The translations under genes and the position numbers were made by a program. 64,000 nt of DNA from Caballeronia glebae (GTDB lineage: Bacteria; Pseudomonadota; Gammaproteobacteria; Burkholderiales; Burkholderiaceae): the NCBI RefSeq assembly GCF_001545035.1, contig NZ_FCOJ02000013.1:62001-126000 (forward strand). Direction: 5' to 3'. Positions 53,928 to 63,996 of the stretch are shown here, piece by piece (position 1 is the first letter of the stretch; each line of letters begins with the position of its first letter). Under the pieces are notes generated by a model. It was given only the letters and a program-made list of their open reading frames with translations, had not been told where the DNA came from and ran no database searches.

Positions 53928-55031
53928 TCAGCGCGACGCGTCCCGTGCGCGCGCCTTCGCGCCGGCCCGCGTGCGCGGCCTCGTGCGCCGCGTCGCTTCT
54001 CCGGTGCGCTCGACCGTGAAGCGAAATTCCCGCGACAGCCGCTCGCCGGGCTCGAGCACGGTCATCCCGTTCGCTTCCCCGCCGCCGGGCAGATTCACCG
54101 CGTTGATCGGATGATCGACCGGCTCGAAGCAGAAAAAGCTCTCGCCGGGCGGCGCGTAGAGCACGTAGTAATCGGTGTCGGCGGAGATCGTCAGCGACAG
54201 GCGGCGCTTCGGCCACAGCACGCTCGTGCGACCGCTCCATCCGGTGAACGCGTTGTTGACCATTTCCGAGGGCATCGGATACGCGACGCCGAATTGCCAC
54301 GCCGGCGGCGCGGGAACGTGCCGCACCGGAAGCCAGTCGTCGCCGCAGAGCCACACGCCGCCCGCCGCCGCCGACAACTCGGTGTCCGCCTCGCGCATCA
54401 AAAACGGATGCAGCCCGAGGCCGAACGGCAGCGCTTTGTCGCCGGTATTTTCGACATCGAGCGTCACGGCGAGCGTTGCTTCCTCCAGCGCGTAAGTCTG
54501 CGCGGCGCGAAAGGCATAAGGCTTGCCGTCGCTGCGATCGAGCGTGAGCCGCACGCGCGTGGATTCCTGCTGCGCGAGTTCCCACGCGCCGAGCCAGCCA
54601 TCGCCATGCAGCGGCAGCGGTTCGCCCGCGCGATTGCACGGCACGTCGATCGAGCGCCCGGAAAACTGGAAGTGGCCGTTGCCGATGCGGTTCGAATACG
54701 GCAAAAGCGGATAGCACGCGAGCTGGTTCGGATCGGTGTCCGGTCCCGGCGCGGTGCACGGCCGGAAGATCGGCACGAGCGTGCCTTCGTGCCGCCAGTC
54801 GAAACGCGTGATCCCGCCGCCGAGCGACGGCGCGAGTTCGAGCCGCAAGTGCGCGTTGGCGAGTGTGATGCAGCCATTGATATCGGCGCCGCCCATTGCG
54901 ACGACCGCGGTGCTCGGGCCGGGACGGACCGGCGGTTCGGTGGCGGCGGCCAGTCGCGCACGGCGGGCGTTCGCCTGTGCCTTGGACGTCGATGCAGGAT
55001 TCGGTCTTTGCTCTGTGCGCGCAACAGCCAT
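53928..55031 (-). CDS. Aldose 1-epimerase (mutarotase) family protein
   Basis: 367 residues from ATG 55031. Interconverts alpha and beta sugar anomers. Catalytic region includes LLPYSNRIGNGHF, then LHGDGWLGAWE and FGLGLHPFLMRE with the expected histidines, and a glutamate in SFFCFEPVDHPINA. The first 60 and last 25 residues are Arg/Ala-rich extensions outside the fold. Last gene of the sugar operon, 110 bases after the lactonase. Confidence 0.85.
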   Translation of the reverse strand: MAVARTEQRPNPASTSKAQANARRARLAAATEPPVRPGPSTAVVAMGGADINGCITLANAHLRLELAPSLGGGITRFDWRHEGTLVPIFRPCTAPGPDTDPNQLACYPLLPYSNRIGNGHFQFSGRSIDVPCNRAGEPLPLHGDGWLGAWELAQQESTRVRLTLDRSDGKPYAFRAAQTYALEEATLAVTLDVENTGDKALPFGLGLHPFLMREADTELSAAAGGVWLCGDDWLPVRHVPAPPAWQFGVAYPMPSEMVNNAFTGWSGRTSVLWPKRRLSLTISADTDYYVLYAPPGESFFCFEPVDHPINAVNLPGGGEANGMTVLEPGERLSREFRFTVERTGEATRRTRPRTRAGAKARARDASR

Positions 55032-55141
55032 GACTCGTGCTCCATCGAGAGGCGAAGAACCCGGCATCGCCGGGGCGTGTCGGGCGGCGCGTCGATCGCG
55101 CGTCGCCTCGCTTCTTTTTCGTCTGTTTCCCTGTGCTCCGG

Positions 55142-56020
55142 TTACGCCTTGCCCGCGAATACGGCTTCCGCGATGCCGCGCGCGCCCGGCGTCGCGACGA
55201 ACACGCCGCCTGCCTGGGCGTCGCTCTTGAGCGCGTCATCGGAAAGACCGATGCGCGCGCTCGTCACATACAGCGTGCCGAAGTCCGCGCCGCCGAACGC
55301 GACGCAACTCGGCTGCGCGCTCGGCACGTCGATGCGCGCCGTCTCGCGGCCGTCGCGTCCGTAGCGCACGACGCGCGCGCCGCCCCACTGCGCGTTCCAC
55401 AAGCCGCCTTCGGCATCGACAATCGAGCCATCCGGCACGCCGGTCGGATCGCTGAGTTCGACGAACACGCGGTCGTTGGCGAACGTCGGATAGTCGCACA
55501 CGCGAATCTGGCGCGTGGGCGAATCGCAGTAGTACATCGTCGCGCCGTCGGGCGAAAAGCCGATGCTGTTCGAGATCGCGCAATCGCCGAGCGGCAGGCG
55601 CTCCAGCGACAAATCCCGGTTCAGCCGATAAAACCCGCCGAGCGCCTGAGCGTCGTCCACATCGTGCTTCGTGCCGAAGACGAAGCGCCCTTCGCGATCG
55701 CAGCGGCCGTCGTTGAGGCGCGTCGGCAGATCGGCTTCGACTTCCATGATGGTTTCGATCTGGCCCGTCGCGATCTCGTAGAACGCGAGCCGCGACGCGA
55801 GACCGAGCAGCAGGAAACGCGCATCGGCGCACGGCGTGAAGCACGCGAGCCGTTCGGGCATCGCGAACGATTCGCTCGCGCCGTCGCGCGGATCGTAGCG
55901 CCACAGCTTCTGGCCTTCGATATCGGTCCACCAGAAACGGCCGCTCGCGGCGCACCACGTCGCGCCTTCGCCGAGCGAACATTGGCTGTCGATCAACAGT
56001 TGCGCGCGAGTCGAGTTCAT
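55142..56020 (-). CDS. SMP-30/gluconolaconase-type sugar lactonase
   Basis: 292 residues from ATG 56020, overlapping the SDR stop. Six-bladed propeller that opens aldonolactones. Metal ligands are visible: glutamate in CSLGEGATWC, asparagine and aspartate in NSIGFSPDG and VPDGSIVDAEGGLW. Coupling to a sugar dehydrogenase predicts oxidation then hydrolysis, as in galactose or arabinose oxidation. Substrate not fixed by sequence. Confidence 0.87.
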   Translation of the reverse strand: MNSTRAQLLIDSQCSLGEGATWCAASGRFWWTDIEGQKLWRYDPRDGASESFAMPERLACFTPCADARFLLLGLASRLAFYEIATGQIETIMEVEADLPTRLNDGRCDREGRFVFGTKHDVDDAQALGGFYRLNRDLSLERLPLGDCAISNSIGFSPDGATMYYCDSPTRQIRVCDYPTFANDRVFVELSDPTGVPDGSIVDAEGGLWNAQWGGARVVRYGRDGRETARIDVPSAQPSCVAFGGADFGTLYVTSARIGLSDDALKSDAQAGGVFVATPGARGIAEAVFAGKA

Positions 56021-56808
56021 CAGGCCCATCCTCCGTCGACGATCATGTCCTGCGCCGTAATCATGCCGCTGTCGTCCGATGCGAGAAAGAGCGCCGCGCG
56101 CGCGAGATGCGCGGGCAGCACTTCTCCGTCGATGCACTGGCCCTGCTTGATCGCTTCCTTGCCGGCCTCGTCGAGCCACAGACGCTTTTGCTTCTCGGTC
56201 ATCACCCAGCCCGGCACGAGCGTATTCACGCGGATGCCGAATTTGCCGAGATCGCGCGCGAGGCCGCGCGTCATGCCCTGCACCGCCGATTTCGACGTCG
56301 TGTAGACGGGAAAGTTGCCTTGCTTGAGCATCCAGCTGATCGAGCCCAGATTGATGATCGAGCCGCCGCCCAGCCGCTTCATGTCGCCGATCACGGCCTG
56401 CGCCGCGAAAAACTGATGGCGGATGTTGACCGCGATGCCCGCATCGTACGATTCGGGCGTGACGTCTTCGATTGCGTGGCGTTTGTCGTTGGCGGCGTTG
56501 TTCACGAGCACGCCGATCGGACCGAACGCGCTTCTTACATCCGCGATGCCTTTTCTCAACGCGTCGATGTCGGTGAGATCGACGTTGAGGAACATCGGGC
56601 GCGTCTGGTCTTGCTGCAGGGCAGCACCGAGACGGTCGGCGAGCGCTTCGCCCGCGTCGGTGTCGATGTCGAAAAAGGCGACTTTCGCGCCCTGATCGAA
56701 GAAATGTTCGACGAAGCCTTCGCCGATGCCGGTCGCGCCGCCGGTGATGAGGACCGTTTTGCCTTGCAGGCTCGGATAGCGTGCGAGGTTCTGGTTGATC
56801 GTTGCCAT
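56020..56808 (-). CDS. SDR dehydrogenase, probable aldose 1-dehydrogenase
   Basis: 262 residues. Classical SDR with cofactor motif TGGATGIGEGF, NNAAND, catalytic serine in LGSISWM and YTTSK. It likely oxidises the imported sugar to its lactone for the next gene, whose start overlaps its stop. D-galactose, L-arabinose and L-fucose dehydrogenases are all SDRs of this kind, so the substrate is left open. Confidence 0.82.
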   Translation of the reverse strand: MATINQNLARYPSLQGKTVLITGGATGIGEGFVEHFFDQGAKVAFFDIDTDAGEALADRLGAALQQDQTRPMFLNVDLTDIDALRKGIADVRSAFGPIGVLVNNAANDKRHAIEDVTPESYDAGIAVNIRHQFFAAQAVIGDMKRLGGGSIINLGSISWMLKQGNFPVYTTSKSAVQGMTRGLARDLGKFGIRVNTLVPGWVMTEKQKRLWLDEAGKEAIKQGQCIDGEVLPAHLARAALFLASDDSGMITAQDMIVDGGWA

Positions 56809-56864
56809 GTCTCTCCGTCTCTCTTTTTGCGCTTTCGTGAAATCCCGCGAATGTCAAACCACCG

Positions 56865-57881
56865 TTAATCCCGCGATCCGCGATTCTTCAACTGATCCAG
56901 CAACACGGCGGCAAGCAGAATCGCCCCGCGCACGAGGTACTGATAGAACGCGTCGATATTGAGCAGGTTCATCACGTTCTCGACCGTGCCCATGATCAGC
57001 ACGCCGATCACGACGCCCGAGATCGTCGCACGCCCGCCCAGCAACGACACGCCACCCAGCACGCAAGCCGAAATGACATTCAGCTCGAAACCCTGAGCCG
57101 AGTTCGGCTGCCCCGAGGTGATCCGCGACGCGAGAATGACGCCCGCCAGCGCCGTCACCGCGCCTTGAATCAGGAAGATCCACACGCGCGTGCGCTCGAC
57201 ATTGATACCCGCGAGACGCGACGCCTCGGGATTGCCGCCGATCGCCAAGGTATTACGTCCATACACAGTCTGGTTGAGCAACACGCCAAATATGATGAAA
57301 CACGCGAGCGTGACCCAGATCGGCAGGGAAATCCCCAACATCGACAGACCGCCGAGCGCGATGAACGTATCCGATGAAACGCCCACCGCCTGTCCATGCG
57401 ACACGATGAAGCCGAGCCCGCGCACGATTTCCATCGTGGCGAGCGTGGTGATCAGCGCGTTGATGCGCAAATAGGCGATCACCGCGCCGTTCACGAAGCC
57501 GATCACCGCGCCCGCCGCCACCGCCGCGATAATCGCGATGAACGTGTTGTCGGTCGCGTTCAGGACCATCGCGCACAGCACGCCGGCGAAGGCGATCGTC
57601 GAGCCGACCGACAAGTCGAAATCGCGCGACGCCAGGCAGAACATCATCGTGCACGCGACCATGCCGATCTGCGAAATCGACAGCGCGAGGCCGAGCATGT
57701 TCTCGATCGAGAAGAAGTGATCGACGGTCAGCGACATCGTCAGGAACATCACGATGAAGATCACGATCAGGCTGTACTCCGTGATCTGCTGCCACCACTT
57801 CTGTTTGTCGTTCTTTTGCGGGATCAGCGCGTTCGCGACGGTTTCCGTCGCCTGACCCACGATGTTTTCTCTTGCTTCCAT
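56865..57881 (-). CDS. araH: Sugar ABC transporter permease, AraH-like
   Basis: 338 residues, about nine membrane helices. Family motifs include CLASRDFDLSVGSTIAFAGV and GRNTLAIGGNPEASRLAGINV. Strong GGAG ribosome site. It forms the channel with two copies of the ATPase encoded just upstream. Symbol from resemblance of the whole set to E. coli AraFGH. Confidence 0.87.
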   Translation of the reverse strand: MEARENIVGQATETVANALIPQKNDKQKWWQQITEYSLIVIFIVMFLTMSLTVDHFFSIENMLGLALSISQIGMVACTMMFCLASRDFDLSVGSTIAFAGVLCAMVLNATDNTFIAIIAAVAAGAVIGFVNGAVIAYLRINALITTLATMEIVRGLGFIVSHGQAVGVSSDTFIALGGLSMLGISLPIWVTLACFIIFGVLLNQTVYGRNTLAIGGNPEASRLAGINVERTRVWIFLIQGAVTALAGVILASRITSGQPNSAQGFELNVISACVLGGVSLLGGRATISGVVIGVLIMGTVENVMNLLNIDAFYQYLVRGAILLAAVLLDQLKNRGSRD

Positions 57882-57899
57882 GATTCGCTCCTCTCGTCT

Positions 57900-59414
57900 T
57901 TACGCCGCCTGCGCGACGGTCTCCGCCTGCGGCAGCGCAAGGCTCAACACTGATTGTTCGCTCGCGTTCTCGCGCAGCAATTCGCCCGCGATACGCCCCT
58001 GCCGCATCACGACGATCCGGTCGGACACGCCGAGCACTTCCGGCAACTCCGACGAAATCATCACGATCGCGCAGCCGCGCTCGGCAAGCTGATAGATCAC
58101 GTTATAGATCTCGTGCTTCGCGCCCACGTCGATGCCGCGCGTCGGCTCGTCGAGAATCACGACCCTGAGGTCCGGCTCCGCGAGCCAGCGCGACAAAATC
58201 GCCTTCTGCTGATTGCCGCCCGACAGAAAACGGATGCGCTGCTTGCGACTCGGCGTCTTGATCTTCAGCAACTGGATGAAGCGCTCGGCCGTCTGCGCTT
58301 CCTTCTTGCGATCGAGAAACAGCCCGGCTCGCAAATAGTGACGTCGGCACGAAATGTTGATGTTCTCGGCGACCGTCGCCATCGCGACGATGCCTTCTTC
58401 CTTGCGATCTTCGGGACACAGCACGATGCCGTGGCGAATCGCCTCGCCGGTGCTGCGCACGCGGATCGCCTGGCCGTCGAGCGTGATGTCGCCGCCCTTC
58501 TTCTTGTCCGCGCCGTAGACGAGATGCATCAGTTCGCTGCGTCCCGCGCCGACGAGCCCGAAGAATCCGACGATCTCGCCGCGCTTCACCTCGAAGCTCG
58601 CGGGGGCGCTCAATGCGTCGCCATCCACGTTCTTCACGGAGAAGCGCACCTCGCCCAATGCGCGCGCGCGATAGTCATAGATGTCGCTAATCTCGCGGCC
58701 GACCATTTCCTGCACGAGCGTGTCGCGCGGCACGTCCGCGAGCGACAGATGCGAGGCAATCTTGCGGCCGTCGCGAAAAATCGTGCACGCGTCGCACAGT
58801 TCGTAAATCTCGTCCATGCGATGCGAGATGTAGATCAGCGCGCGGTTGTCCGCCTTGAGATCGCGCACGAGCTTGAAGAGCACTTCCGTCTCGCGATGAG
58901 ACAGCGAACTCGTCGGTTCGTCCAGCGCGATCACGCGCGCGTTGCGCAAGAGCGCCTTGCAGATTTCGACCATTTGCCGCTGCGCGATCGAGAGCTTGCG
59001 CAGCTTCGCGTTCGGATCGAGATCGACGCCCATCGCCGTGAGCCGCTCGCGCACGTGAGCCTTCGCCGCGCGCTTGTTCACCCAGCCGAGCCGGTTCGGC
59101 AGCGCGCCGAGCAGCAGATTCTCGGACACGGTCAGATCCGGCACGTACTGCAATTCCTGGTGAATCACCGCGATGCCCGCGGCGATCGAAGCCGCCGCGC
59201 TCGCGAAATGCACTTCGTTGTCGTCGATGAGCACGCGCCCCGAATCGGGCTGATACTCGCCGCCGAGAATCTTGAGCAAGGTCGATTTGCCCGCGCCGTT
59301 CTCGCCCATCAGGCCGTGAACTTCGCCGGCGTTGACGTCGAACGACACGCCGTCGAGCGCGCGCACGCCTGGAAACACCTTGCCGATATTGTCAAAACGC
59401 AGCGTCGCTGACAC
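57900..59414 (-). CDS. araG: Sugar ABC transporter ATPase, AraG-like (two ATPase domains)
   Basis: 504 residues; start GTG 59414 with GGAGG four bases upstream. Two fused ATPase domains: first with Walker [10 protein letters not shown] and signature LSIAQRQ, second with degenerate GLVGAGRSE and signature LSGGNQQ. Typical of the CUT2 importer class. It lies 18 bases before the permease. Confidence 0.9.
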   Translation of the reverse strand: MSATLRFDNIGKVFPGVRALDGVSFDVNAGEVHGLMGENGAGKSTLLKILGGEYQPDSGRVLIDDNEVHFASAAASIAAGIAVIHQELQYVPDLTVSENLLLGALPNRLGWVNKRAAKAHVRERLTAMGVDLDPNAKLRKLSIAQRQMVEICKALLRNARVIALDEPTSSLSHRETEVLFKLVRDLKADNRALIYISHRMDEIYELCDACTIFRDGRKIASHLSLADVPRDTLVQEMVGREISDIYDYRARALGEVRFSVKNVDGDALSAPASFEVKRGEIVGFFGLVGAGRSELMHLVYGADKKKGGDITLDGQAIRVRSTGEAIRHGIVLCPEDRKEEGIVAMATVAENINISCRRHYLRAGLFLDRKKEAQTAERFIQLLKIKTPSRKQRIRFLSGGNQQKAILSRWLAEPDLRVVILDEPTRGIDVGAKHEIYNVIYQLAERGCAIVMISSELPEVLGVSDRIVVMRQGRIAGELLRENASEQSVLSLALPQAETVAQAA

Positions 59415-59481
59415 ATCGCCTCCTATTTACGTGCGGACCGCGCCCTACGGCTTTACGTCAGCGCGGCCCGCCGTTGCACTT

Positions 59482-60489
59482 TTAGTTCGACGCCAGTCCC
59501 ATCTGCTGGCGAACCGAGGCCACGTTTTCGCGCGTAGCCAGCATGCCGGTCGTGAGCGTGAGCGGCGGCGGCGCCTTGCCGTCCTTGATCCACGCGTACA
59601 TCAGCTCGGACGTCTCTTCGCCGTGGCGCTTCGGGCTGATGATCACGGTGCCGTAGAAGCCCGTGGGGTTCGGCTTCTTGAACTCGTTCAACGCCGAGTC
59701 CGATCCGCCAATGCCGATGCCGATCATGTTGTCCGCCTTGAAGCCGCGGCCTTCCGCTGCGCGCACCGCGCCGAGCACGCCTTCGTCGTTGAGCGCGTAG
59801 GCGACCCAGTGCTTGTATTGCGGGTTCTTCGTGAGCGCGATGTTCGCGGCGTTGAACGCGTTCTCGGTGTCGGTCTTCGCCTGCGGCGCGGCGACGATAT
59901 TCGCCTTCGGGAAACCAGCGGCGACGAGCGCATCGGTCGCGCCGGCGGTGCGGTCATGCGCGGTCGGCAATTGCTCGTAAGTGACGTCGATCGCGCCGAC
60001 ATCCTTCATGTCCCAGCCGCGCTTCTTGATTTCGGCGGCGATGCCGTCGCCCACTTGCTTACCGATGTTGTAGGCGGAAATGCCCATGTGCGGCACGGCT
60101 TCGATCGGCTTGCCCGAACCGTCGACGAGGCGGTCGTCCACGGTCATCATCTTGAGCTTGTCGGCCTTCGCCTTCGCGACGATGCCCGGCCCGAGCTTCA
60201 CGTCCGGCGTGCAGATGATGAAGCCCTGCGCCTTTTGCGCGGCGAGGTTGTCGATCGCGCTCATCACCTTTTCACCCGACGGCGCGCCGATCTTCACGAG
60301 CGTGAAGCCCTTCTCCTTGGCGGCCATTTCGGCGAACTTCCATTCGTCCTGGAACCACGGCTCTTCGGGCTGCTTGACGAGGAAGCCGATCTTGACCTCG
60401 TCGGCGGCCTGCGCGACCGGCGCCGCGATCATGGACGCGCTCGTTGCCGTGGCGGCGGCGATCAGCGTGAGGAACAGTCTGCGTTTCAT
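59482..60489 (-). CDS. araF: Periplasmic sugar-binding protein, AraF-like
   Basis: 335 residues with signal peptide ending PVAQA. The mature start VKIGFLVKQPEEPWFQDEW is closely like E. coli arabinose-binding protein AraF, as is FIICTPDVKLG. AraF binds L-arabinose and, more weakly, D-galactose, so either may be the substrate. It heads the importer genes, 119 bases after the first SDR. Confidence 0.9.
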   Translation of the reverse strand: MKRRLFLTLIAAATATSASMIAAPVAQAADEVKIGFLVKQPEEPWFQDEWKFAEMAAKEKGFTLVKIGAPSGEKVMSAIDNLAAQKAQGFIICTPDVKLGPGIVAKAKADKLKMMTVDDRLVDGSGKPIEAVPHMGISAYNIGKQVGDGIAAEIKKRGWDMKDVGAIDVTYEQLPTAHDRTAGATDALVAAGFPKANIVAAPQAKTDTENAFNAANIALTKNPQYKHWVAYALNDEGVLGAVRAAEGRGFKADNMIGIGIGGSDSALNEFKKPNPTGFYGTVIISPKRHGEETSELMYAWIKDGKAPPPLTLTTGMLATRENVASVRQQMGLASN

Positions 60490-60608
60490 TTTTTGTCTCC
60501 CGACTTTTTCCGATGTCGAAAATGCCCGCGCGCGGGCGCTACGAAGGTGTGTGGCCGTGTTTAGTTATGGTGATGCCGCACCGCGGCCAGTGCGTCATTC
60601 TTCTCATT

Positions 60609-61385
60609 TCAGTCGTGGTACAGCGCGCTGCGCCCGCCATCCACCGTGATGCAGCTCGCGTTGATGAACGGCGCCTCGTCCGACGCGAGGAACACCGCCG
60701 TCATCGCGACTTCCTGCGGCTCGCCGATGCGCTTCATCGGCTGAAGATCGAGCGTCGCCTGACGCGCGGCTTTCGGGTCGGCTTGCGAATTCCACCAGTC
60801 GAGCGTCAGTTGCGTTTCGATGTAACCCGGCGCGATCGCGTTCACGCGCACGTTCTTCGGCGCGTATTCGATGCCGAGCGCGCGCGTCAGGCCGATCACG
60901 CCGTGCTTCGCCACCGGATAAGGAAAGCAGCCCGGGATGATCTTGAAAGCGTGCGTCGACGCGATATTCACGATGCTGCCGCGCTCGCGCTCGACCATGC
61001 CCGGCAACACCGCGCGGCAACCGTTCCACACGCCGTCGAGATCGACGGCGAAACAGCGGCGCCAGTCGTCGTCGGTCATCGTGAGCGGATCGCAAAATAC
61101 GTTGATGCCGGCGTTGTTCACGAGCACGTCGAGCGGGCCGAGCGCGGCTTCGGTCCGCGCGACCGACTCCTTCACCGATGCGCTGTGCGTCACGTCGGTT
61201 TCGATCGCGATCACGTCCGCGCCGGTTTCCCGCCTGATGCGCTCCGCCGTCGCCGAGGCCGTCGCCACGTCCAGTTCCGCCAGCGCGACGCGTGCGCCCT
61301 CGCGCGCGAACGCCAGCGCGATCGCGGCGCCAATGCCGCGTCCCGCGCCCGTGATCATCGCGACTTTGCCGGCGAGACGATTCAT
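60609..61385 (-). CDS. SDR-family oxidoreductase
   Basis: 258 residues from ATG 61385, overlapping the dgoA stop. Cofactor motif TGAGRGIGAAIA, NNAGIN, serine in NIASTHA and YPVAKH. The FNFP-like end LYHD is short. Likely a sugar or sugar-acid dehydrogenase of the same pathway; could act on the aldonate rather than the aldose. No closer assignment is supported. Confidence 0.8.
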   Translation of the reverse strand: MNRLAGKVAMITGAGRGIGAAIALAFAREGARVALAELDVATASATAERIRRETGADVIAIETDVTHSASVKESVARTEAALGPLDVLVNNAGINVFCDPLTMTDDDWRRCFAVDLDGVWNGCRAVLPGMVERERGSIVNIASTHAFKIIPGCFPYPVAKHGVIGLTRALGIEYAPKNVRVNAIAPGYIETQLTLDWWNSQADPKAARQATLDLQPMKRIGEPQEVAMTAVFLASDEAPFINASCITVDGGRSALYHD

Positions 61386-62059
61386 TTGACTTCGCCTCGC
61401 GCGAGGGCGAGTCCGTCCACGAACGCCTTCGCGTGCCGCGCGGTCGTTTCCGCGCTCTGGCCCGGCCGGTACAGCGCGGAACCGAGACCGAAGCCGTTCG
61501 CGCCCGCGCTCAGAAACGGTCCCATGTTGTCCGGCGAGATGCCGCCGACCGGCACGAGCGGCACCTCGTTCGCGATCACCGCGCGCCATGCCTTCGTCAC
61601 CGTCGGGCCGAGTTGTTCGGCGGGGAACATTTTCAGCACGTCCGCGCCGTTCTTCAGCGCGAGAAACGCCTCGTTCGGCGTCGCGACGCCCGGCGCGCAT
61701 GCGAGACCGTGCGCCTTCGCGGCGCGCACGACGTCGGCGTCGCTGTGCGGCATCACGATGAGTTCGCCGCCCGCTGCCTTCACGCTGTCGACGTAACTCG
61801 GATGCAGCACCGTTCCCGCGCCGACGATCGCATCGCCGGGCAGCGCCTGACGGATCGCCGCGATGCTGTCGAACGGCTGCGGCGAATTCAGCGGCACTTC
61901 GACGATGCGAAAGCCCGCTTCGTAGAGCGCGCGGGCATGATCGGCGGCGTCGGCGGGCGTCACGCCACGCAGGATCGCGATCAGCGGACACGCGGCGAAC
62001 GCCTTCGCGAGACCGGCGTGCATGCCGTAGGGCGCGGGCAGATTGATGGGAGGCTGCAT
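61382..62059 (-). CDS. dgoA: 2-dehydro-3-deoxy-6-phosphogalactonate aldolase DgoA
   Basis: 225 residues; ATG 62059 chosen because AAGGAG lies eight bases upstream. KDPG-aldolase fold with glutamate in FRIVEVPLNSP and Schiff-base lysine in ADVLKMFPAEQLGP. Cleaves KDPGal to pyruvate and glyceraldehyde-3-phosphate. Sequence differs from Eda in this window, and the kinase beside it fixes the DgoA assignment. Confidence 0.9.
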   Translation of the reverse strand: MQPPINLPAPYGMHAGLAKAFAACPLIAILRGVTPADAADHARALYEAGFRIVEVPLNSPQPFDSIAAIRQALPGDAIVGAGTVLHPSYVDSVKAAGGELIVMPHSDADVVRAAKAHGLACAPGVATPNEAFLALKNGADVLKMFPAEQLGPTVTKAWRAVIANEVPLVPVGGISPDNMGPFLSAGANGFGLGSALYRPGQSAETTARHAKAFVDGLALARGEVK

Positions 62060-62074
62060 CGTTTTCACTCCTTC

Positions 62075-63049
62075 TCAGGCGGCGCGCACGGCGGCAACCA
62101 GCCCGGCCAGCGCGGCGATTTCATAAAGACCGTGCTCGGTGGCATGCGCGACCGTGGCGGCATCGTGACAACCGAAGCGCGCGAGCGCGGCGCGATAGCG
62201 ATCGCACAGCGCGTCGTTGCCGATCAGGCGCAGCGTCTTTCCGTCGAGCGCGGATTTTTCGCGCGCGAGCACTTCGTTCAGCCCGCGCAATTCGTGTCCG
62301 ATCAACAGTCCCGACAAGTAATCCGATTGCTGCTCCGCGCTCAACTCACCCGTCAGGCCGAGCGTGCGCGTGCTGAAGATCGTCGCGAGCACGCCGGGAT
62401 GACCGGCATCGCGCGCCGTATCGACGCCGCGCAGAAACGCGGGTTCGTCGTGCGTCGCGGCGGGGTGCATCGTGCGGCCGAGAATCGTGTGATCGCGCAG
62501 CGCGCCGAAGGTCTCGCCCGTCATGAAGGTGTAGAAGCGCTCGATGCGCTCATTGGCGACGAACGCCCATTTCGCGTGCGTGCCGGGTAGCCCGATCAGC
62601 GCGCCGCCCGCGTTTCCGAGCGACGGCTCGCTCGCCAGCGCGCCGAAGATCTGCGTTTCCTCGCCGCGCATCACGTTGGGCAACACACCGCGCTCCAGCA
62701 CGCCCGGCACGACATGCAGCGTGACGCCGCGCGCCGTCTTCACCTTGACGATGCCCGCGACGAGCGCATCGGCGTTCGCCGGCGTTTCGACATACGGCGC
62801 TTCCACCCAGCCCTGCGCGCTGCCAACCATGCCCGCCGCGATGACGGGCAGTTGCGCGTGCGCGTCGAGCCATGCGCCGCAGGTTTGCTCGAACGCCTGA
62901 TCGAAGCCGCCCGCGGGCAGATTCATGATGCCCGCCGACGACGCGCGCGTGTCGAGCGCGAGACCATCGGCGCCGAGCAGATAGGCGCGCAGCGAGGTCG
63001 TGCCCCAGTCGAGCGCGATGAGCGCGGGCGTGGAAACAGATGCGCTCAT
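62075..63049 (-). CDS. dgoK: 2-dehydro-3-deoxygalactonokinase DgoK
   Basis: 324 residues from ATG 63049, overlapping the IclR stop (ATGA). Phosphorylates KDGal to KDPGal. Sugar-kinase start IALDWGTTSLRAYLL, then VIAAGMVGSAQGWVEAPY and LIGLPGTHAKWAFV. Operates directly before DgoA in galactonate breakdown. Confidence 0.92.
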   Translation of the reverse strand: MSASVSTPALIALDWGTTSLRAYLLGADGLALDTRASSAGIMNLPAGGFDQAFEQTCGAWLDAHAQLPVIAAGMVGSAQGWVEAPYVETPANADALVAGIVKVKTARGVTLHVVPGVLERGVLPNVMRGEETQIFGALASEPSLGNAGGALIGLPGTHAKWAFVANERIERFYTFMTGETFGALRDHTILGRTMHPAATHDEPAFLRGVDTARDAGHPGVLATIFSTRTLGLTGELSAEQQSDYLSGLLIGHELRGLNEVLAREKSALDGKTLRLIGNDALCDRYRAALARFGCHDAATVAHATEHGLYEIAALAGLVAAVRAA

Positions 63050-63996
63050 CGCTTGATCCTGCGAGCGGCCTGCGGCGCGCGCCAGCCGAGTTCCTCGGAG
63101 ATCGCGTGCGCCTCGCGCTGCACGACCGGGATCAGCTCTTCCATGCGCTCGTGCGGCATATAGGGAATCGTGCTCGCCACCGACAACGCCGCGACGATCG
63201 CGCCCGACGCATCGCGCACCGGCGCGGCGACGCAGCGGATCGACGCCTCGTTCTCTTCGAGATCGAACGTGAAGCCGCCTTGCGAATAGCGCGTCATCCG
63301 CTGCAGGAACGTGTCGAAATCGGGGCGGTTGTCGGGCTTGAAGCTCGTTCTCGCGAGCACGCGATGCGACGCTTCGAGCAGCTTCCTCCACGCGTTCGCT
63401 TCGAGGTCGAGCATCATCGCCTTGCCGATTCCTGTCGATGCGAGCGGCATGCGGTGCCCGACGCGCGAGCGCATCTCCAGGCCGCGCGTGCCGGGAATCT
63501 TGTCGATGTAGAGAACGTCGTCGCCGTCGCGCACGCCGAGGTGAATCGTGTCGTGCGTATGCTCGGCGAGCGCCTGCAGATGCGCTCGCGCGACGGCCGT
63601 GAGCGGCATCTGTTCGAGCGCGATCGTGCCCAGTTCGATGAGCTTCGGTCCGAGCAGATAGCCGCCCTGCACCTGACGCAGATAGCGCGCCTGCACGAGC
63701 GAACTCACGAGCCGATGCGTCGTGCTGCGCGTCGTGCCGAGCGCCGCGCCGAACGCACGCAGATCGCGCGCGCCGTTCGCGGCGGCTTCGAGAATCGCGA
63801 GGCCGCGCAGCAGTGTCTGCGTGCCGGCCTGCTGCGGCGTGATATCGACGAGCGCGCTCGGCAGTGCGATCGCATCGGGATCGGGCGCGTGCTTCGTGCC
63901 GCTCGCGCCGTTCGGCTTTGCGCGCGAGCCGCTCGCGGGCGCGGATTGCGCTTCTGCGGCGTCGGCGTCGGCTTCGGAGTTCTGGAATTTGGTCAT
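63046..63996 (-). CDS. IclR-family regulator of the sugar operon
   Basis: 316 residues, ATG at 63996 just inside the window edge. The first 55 residues are low-complexity and charged. The HTH is at about 58-120 (LLRGLAILEAAANGARDLRAF, then TTRSTTHRLVSSLVQARYL) and the IclR effector domain at about 130-310 (GVRDGDDVLYIDKIPG, GIGKAMMLD). First gene of the operon; its stop overlaps dgoK. Likely senses a galactonate-type intermediate. Promoter lies outside the window. Confidence 0.88.
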   Translation of the reverse strand: MTKFQNSEADADAAEAQSAPASGSRAKPNGASGTKHAPDPDAIALPSALVDITPQQAGTQTLLRGLAILEAAANGARDLRAFGAALGTTRSTTHRLVSSLVQARYLRQVQGGYLLGPKLIELGTIALEQMPLTAVARAHLQALAEHTHDTIHLGVRDGDDVLYIDKIPGTRGLEMRSRVGHRMPLASTGIGKAMMLDLEANAWRKLLEASHRVLARTSFKPDNRPDFDTFLQRMTRYSQGGFTFDLEENEASIRCVAAPVRDASGAIVAALSVASTIPYMPHERMEELIPVVQREAHAISEELGWRAPQAARRIKR

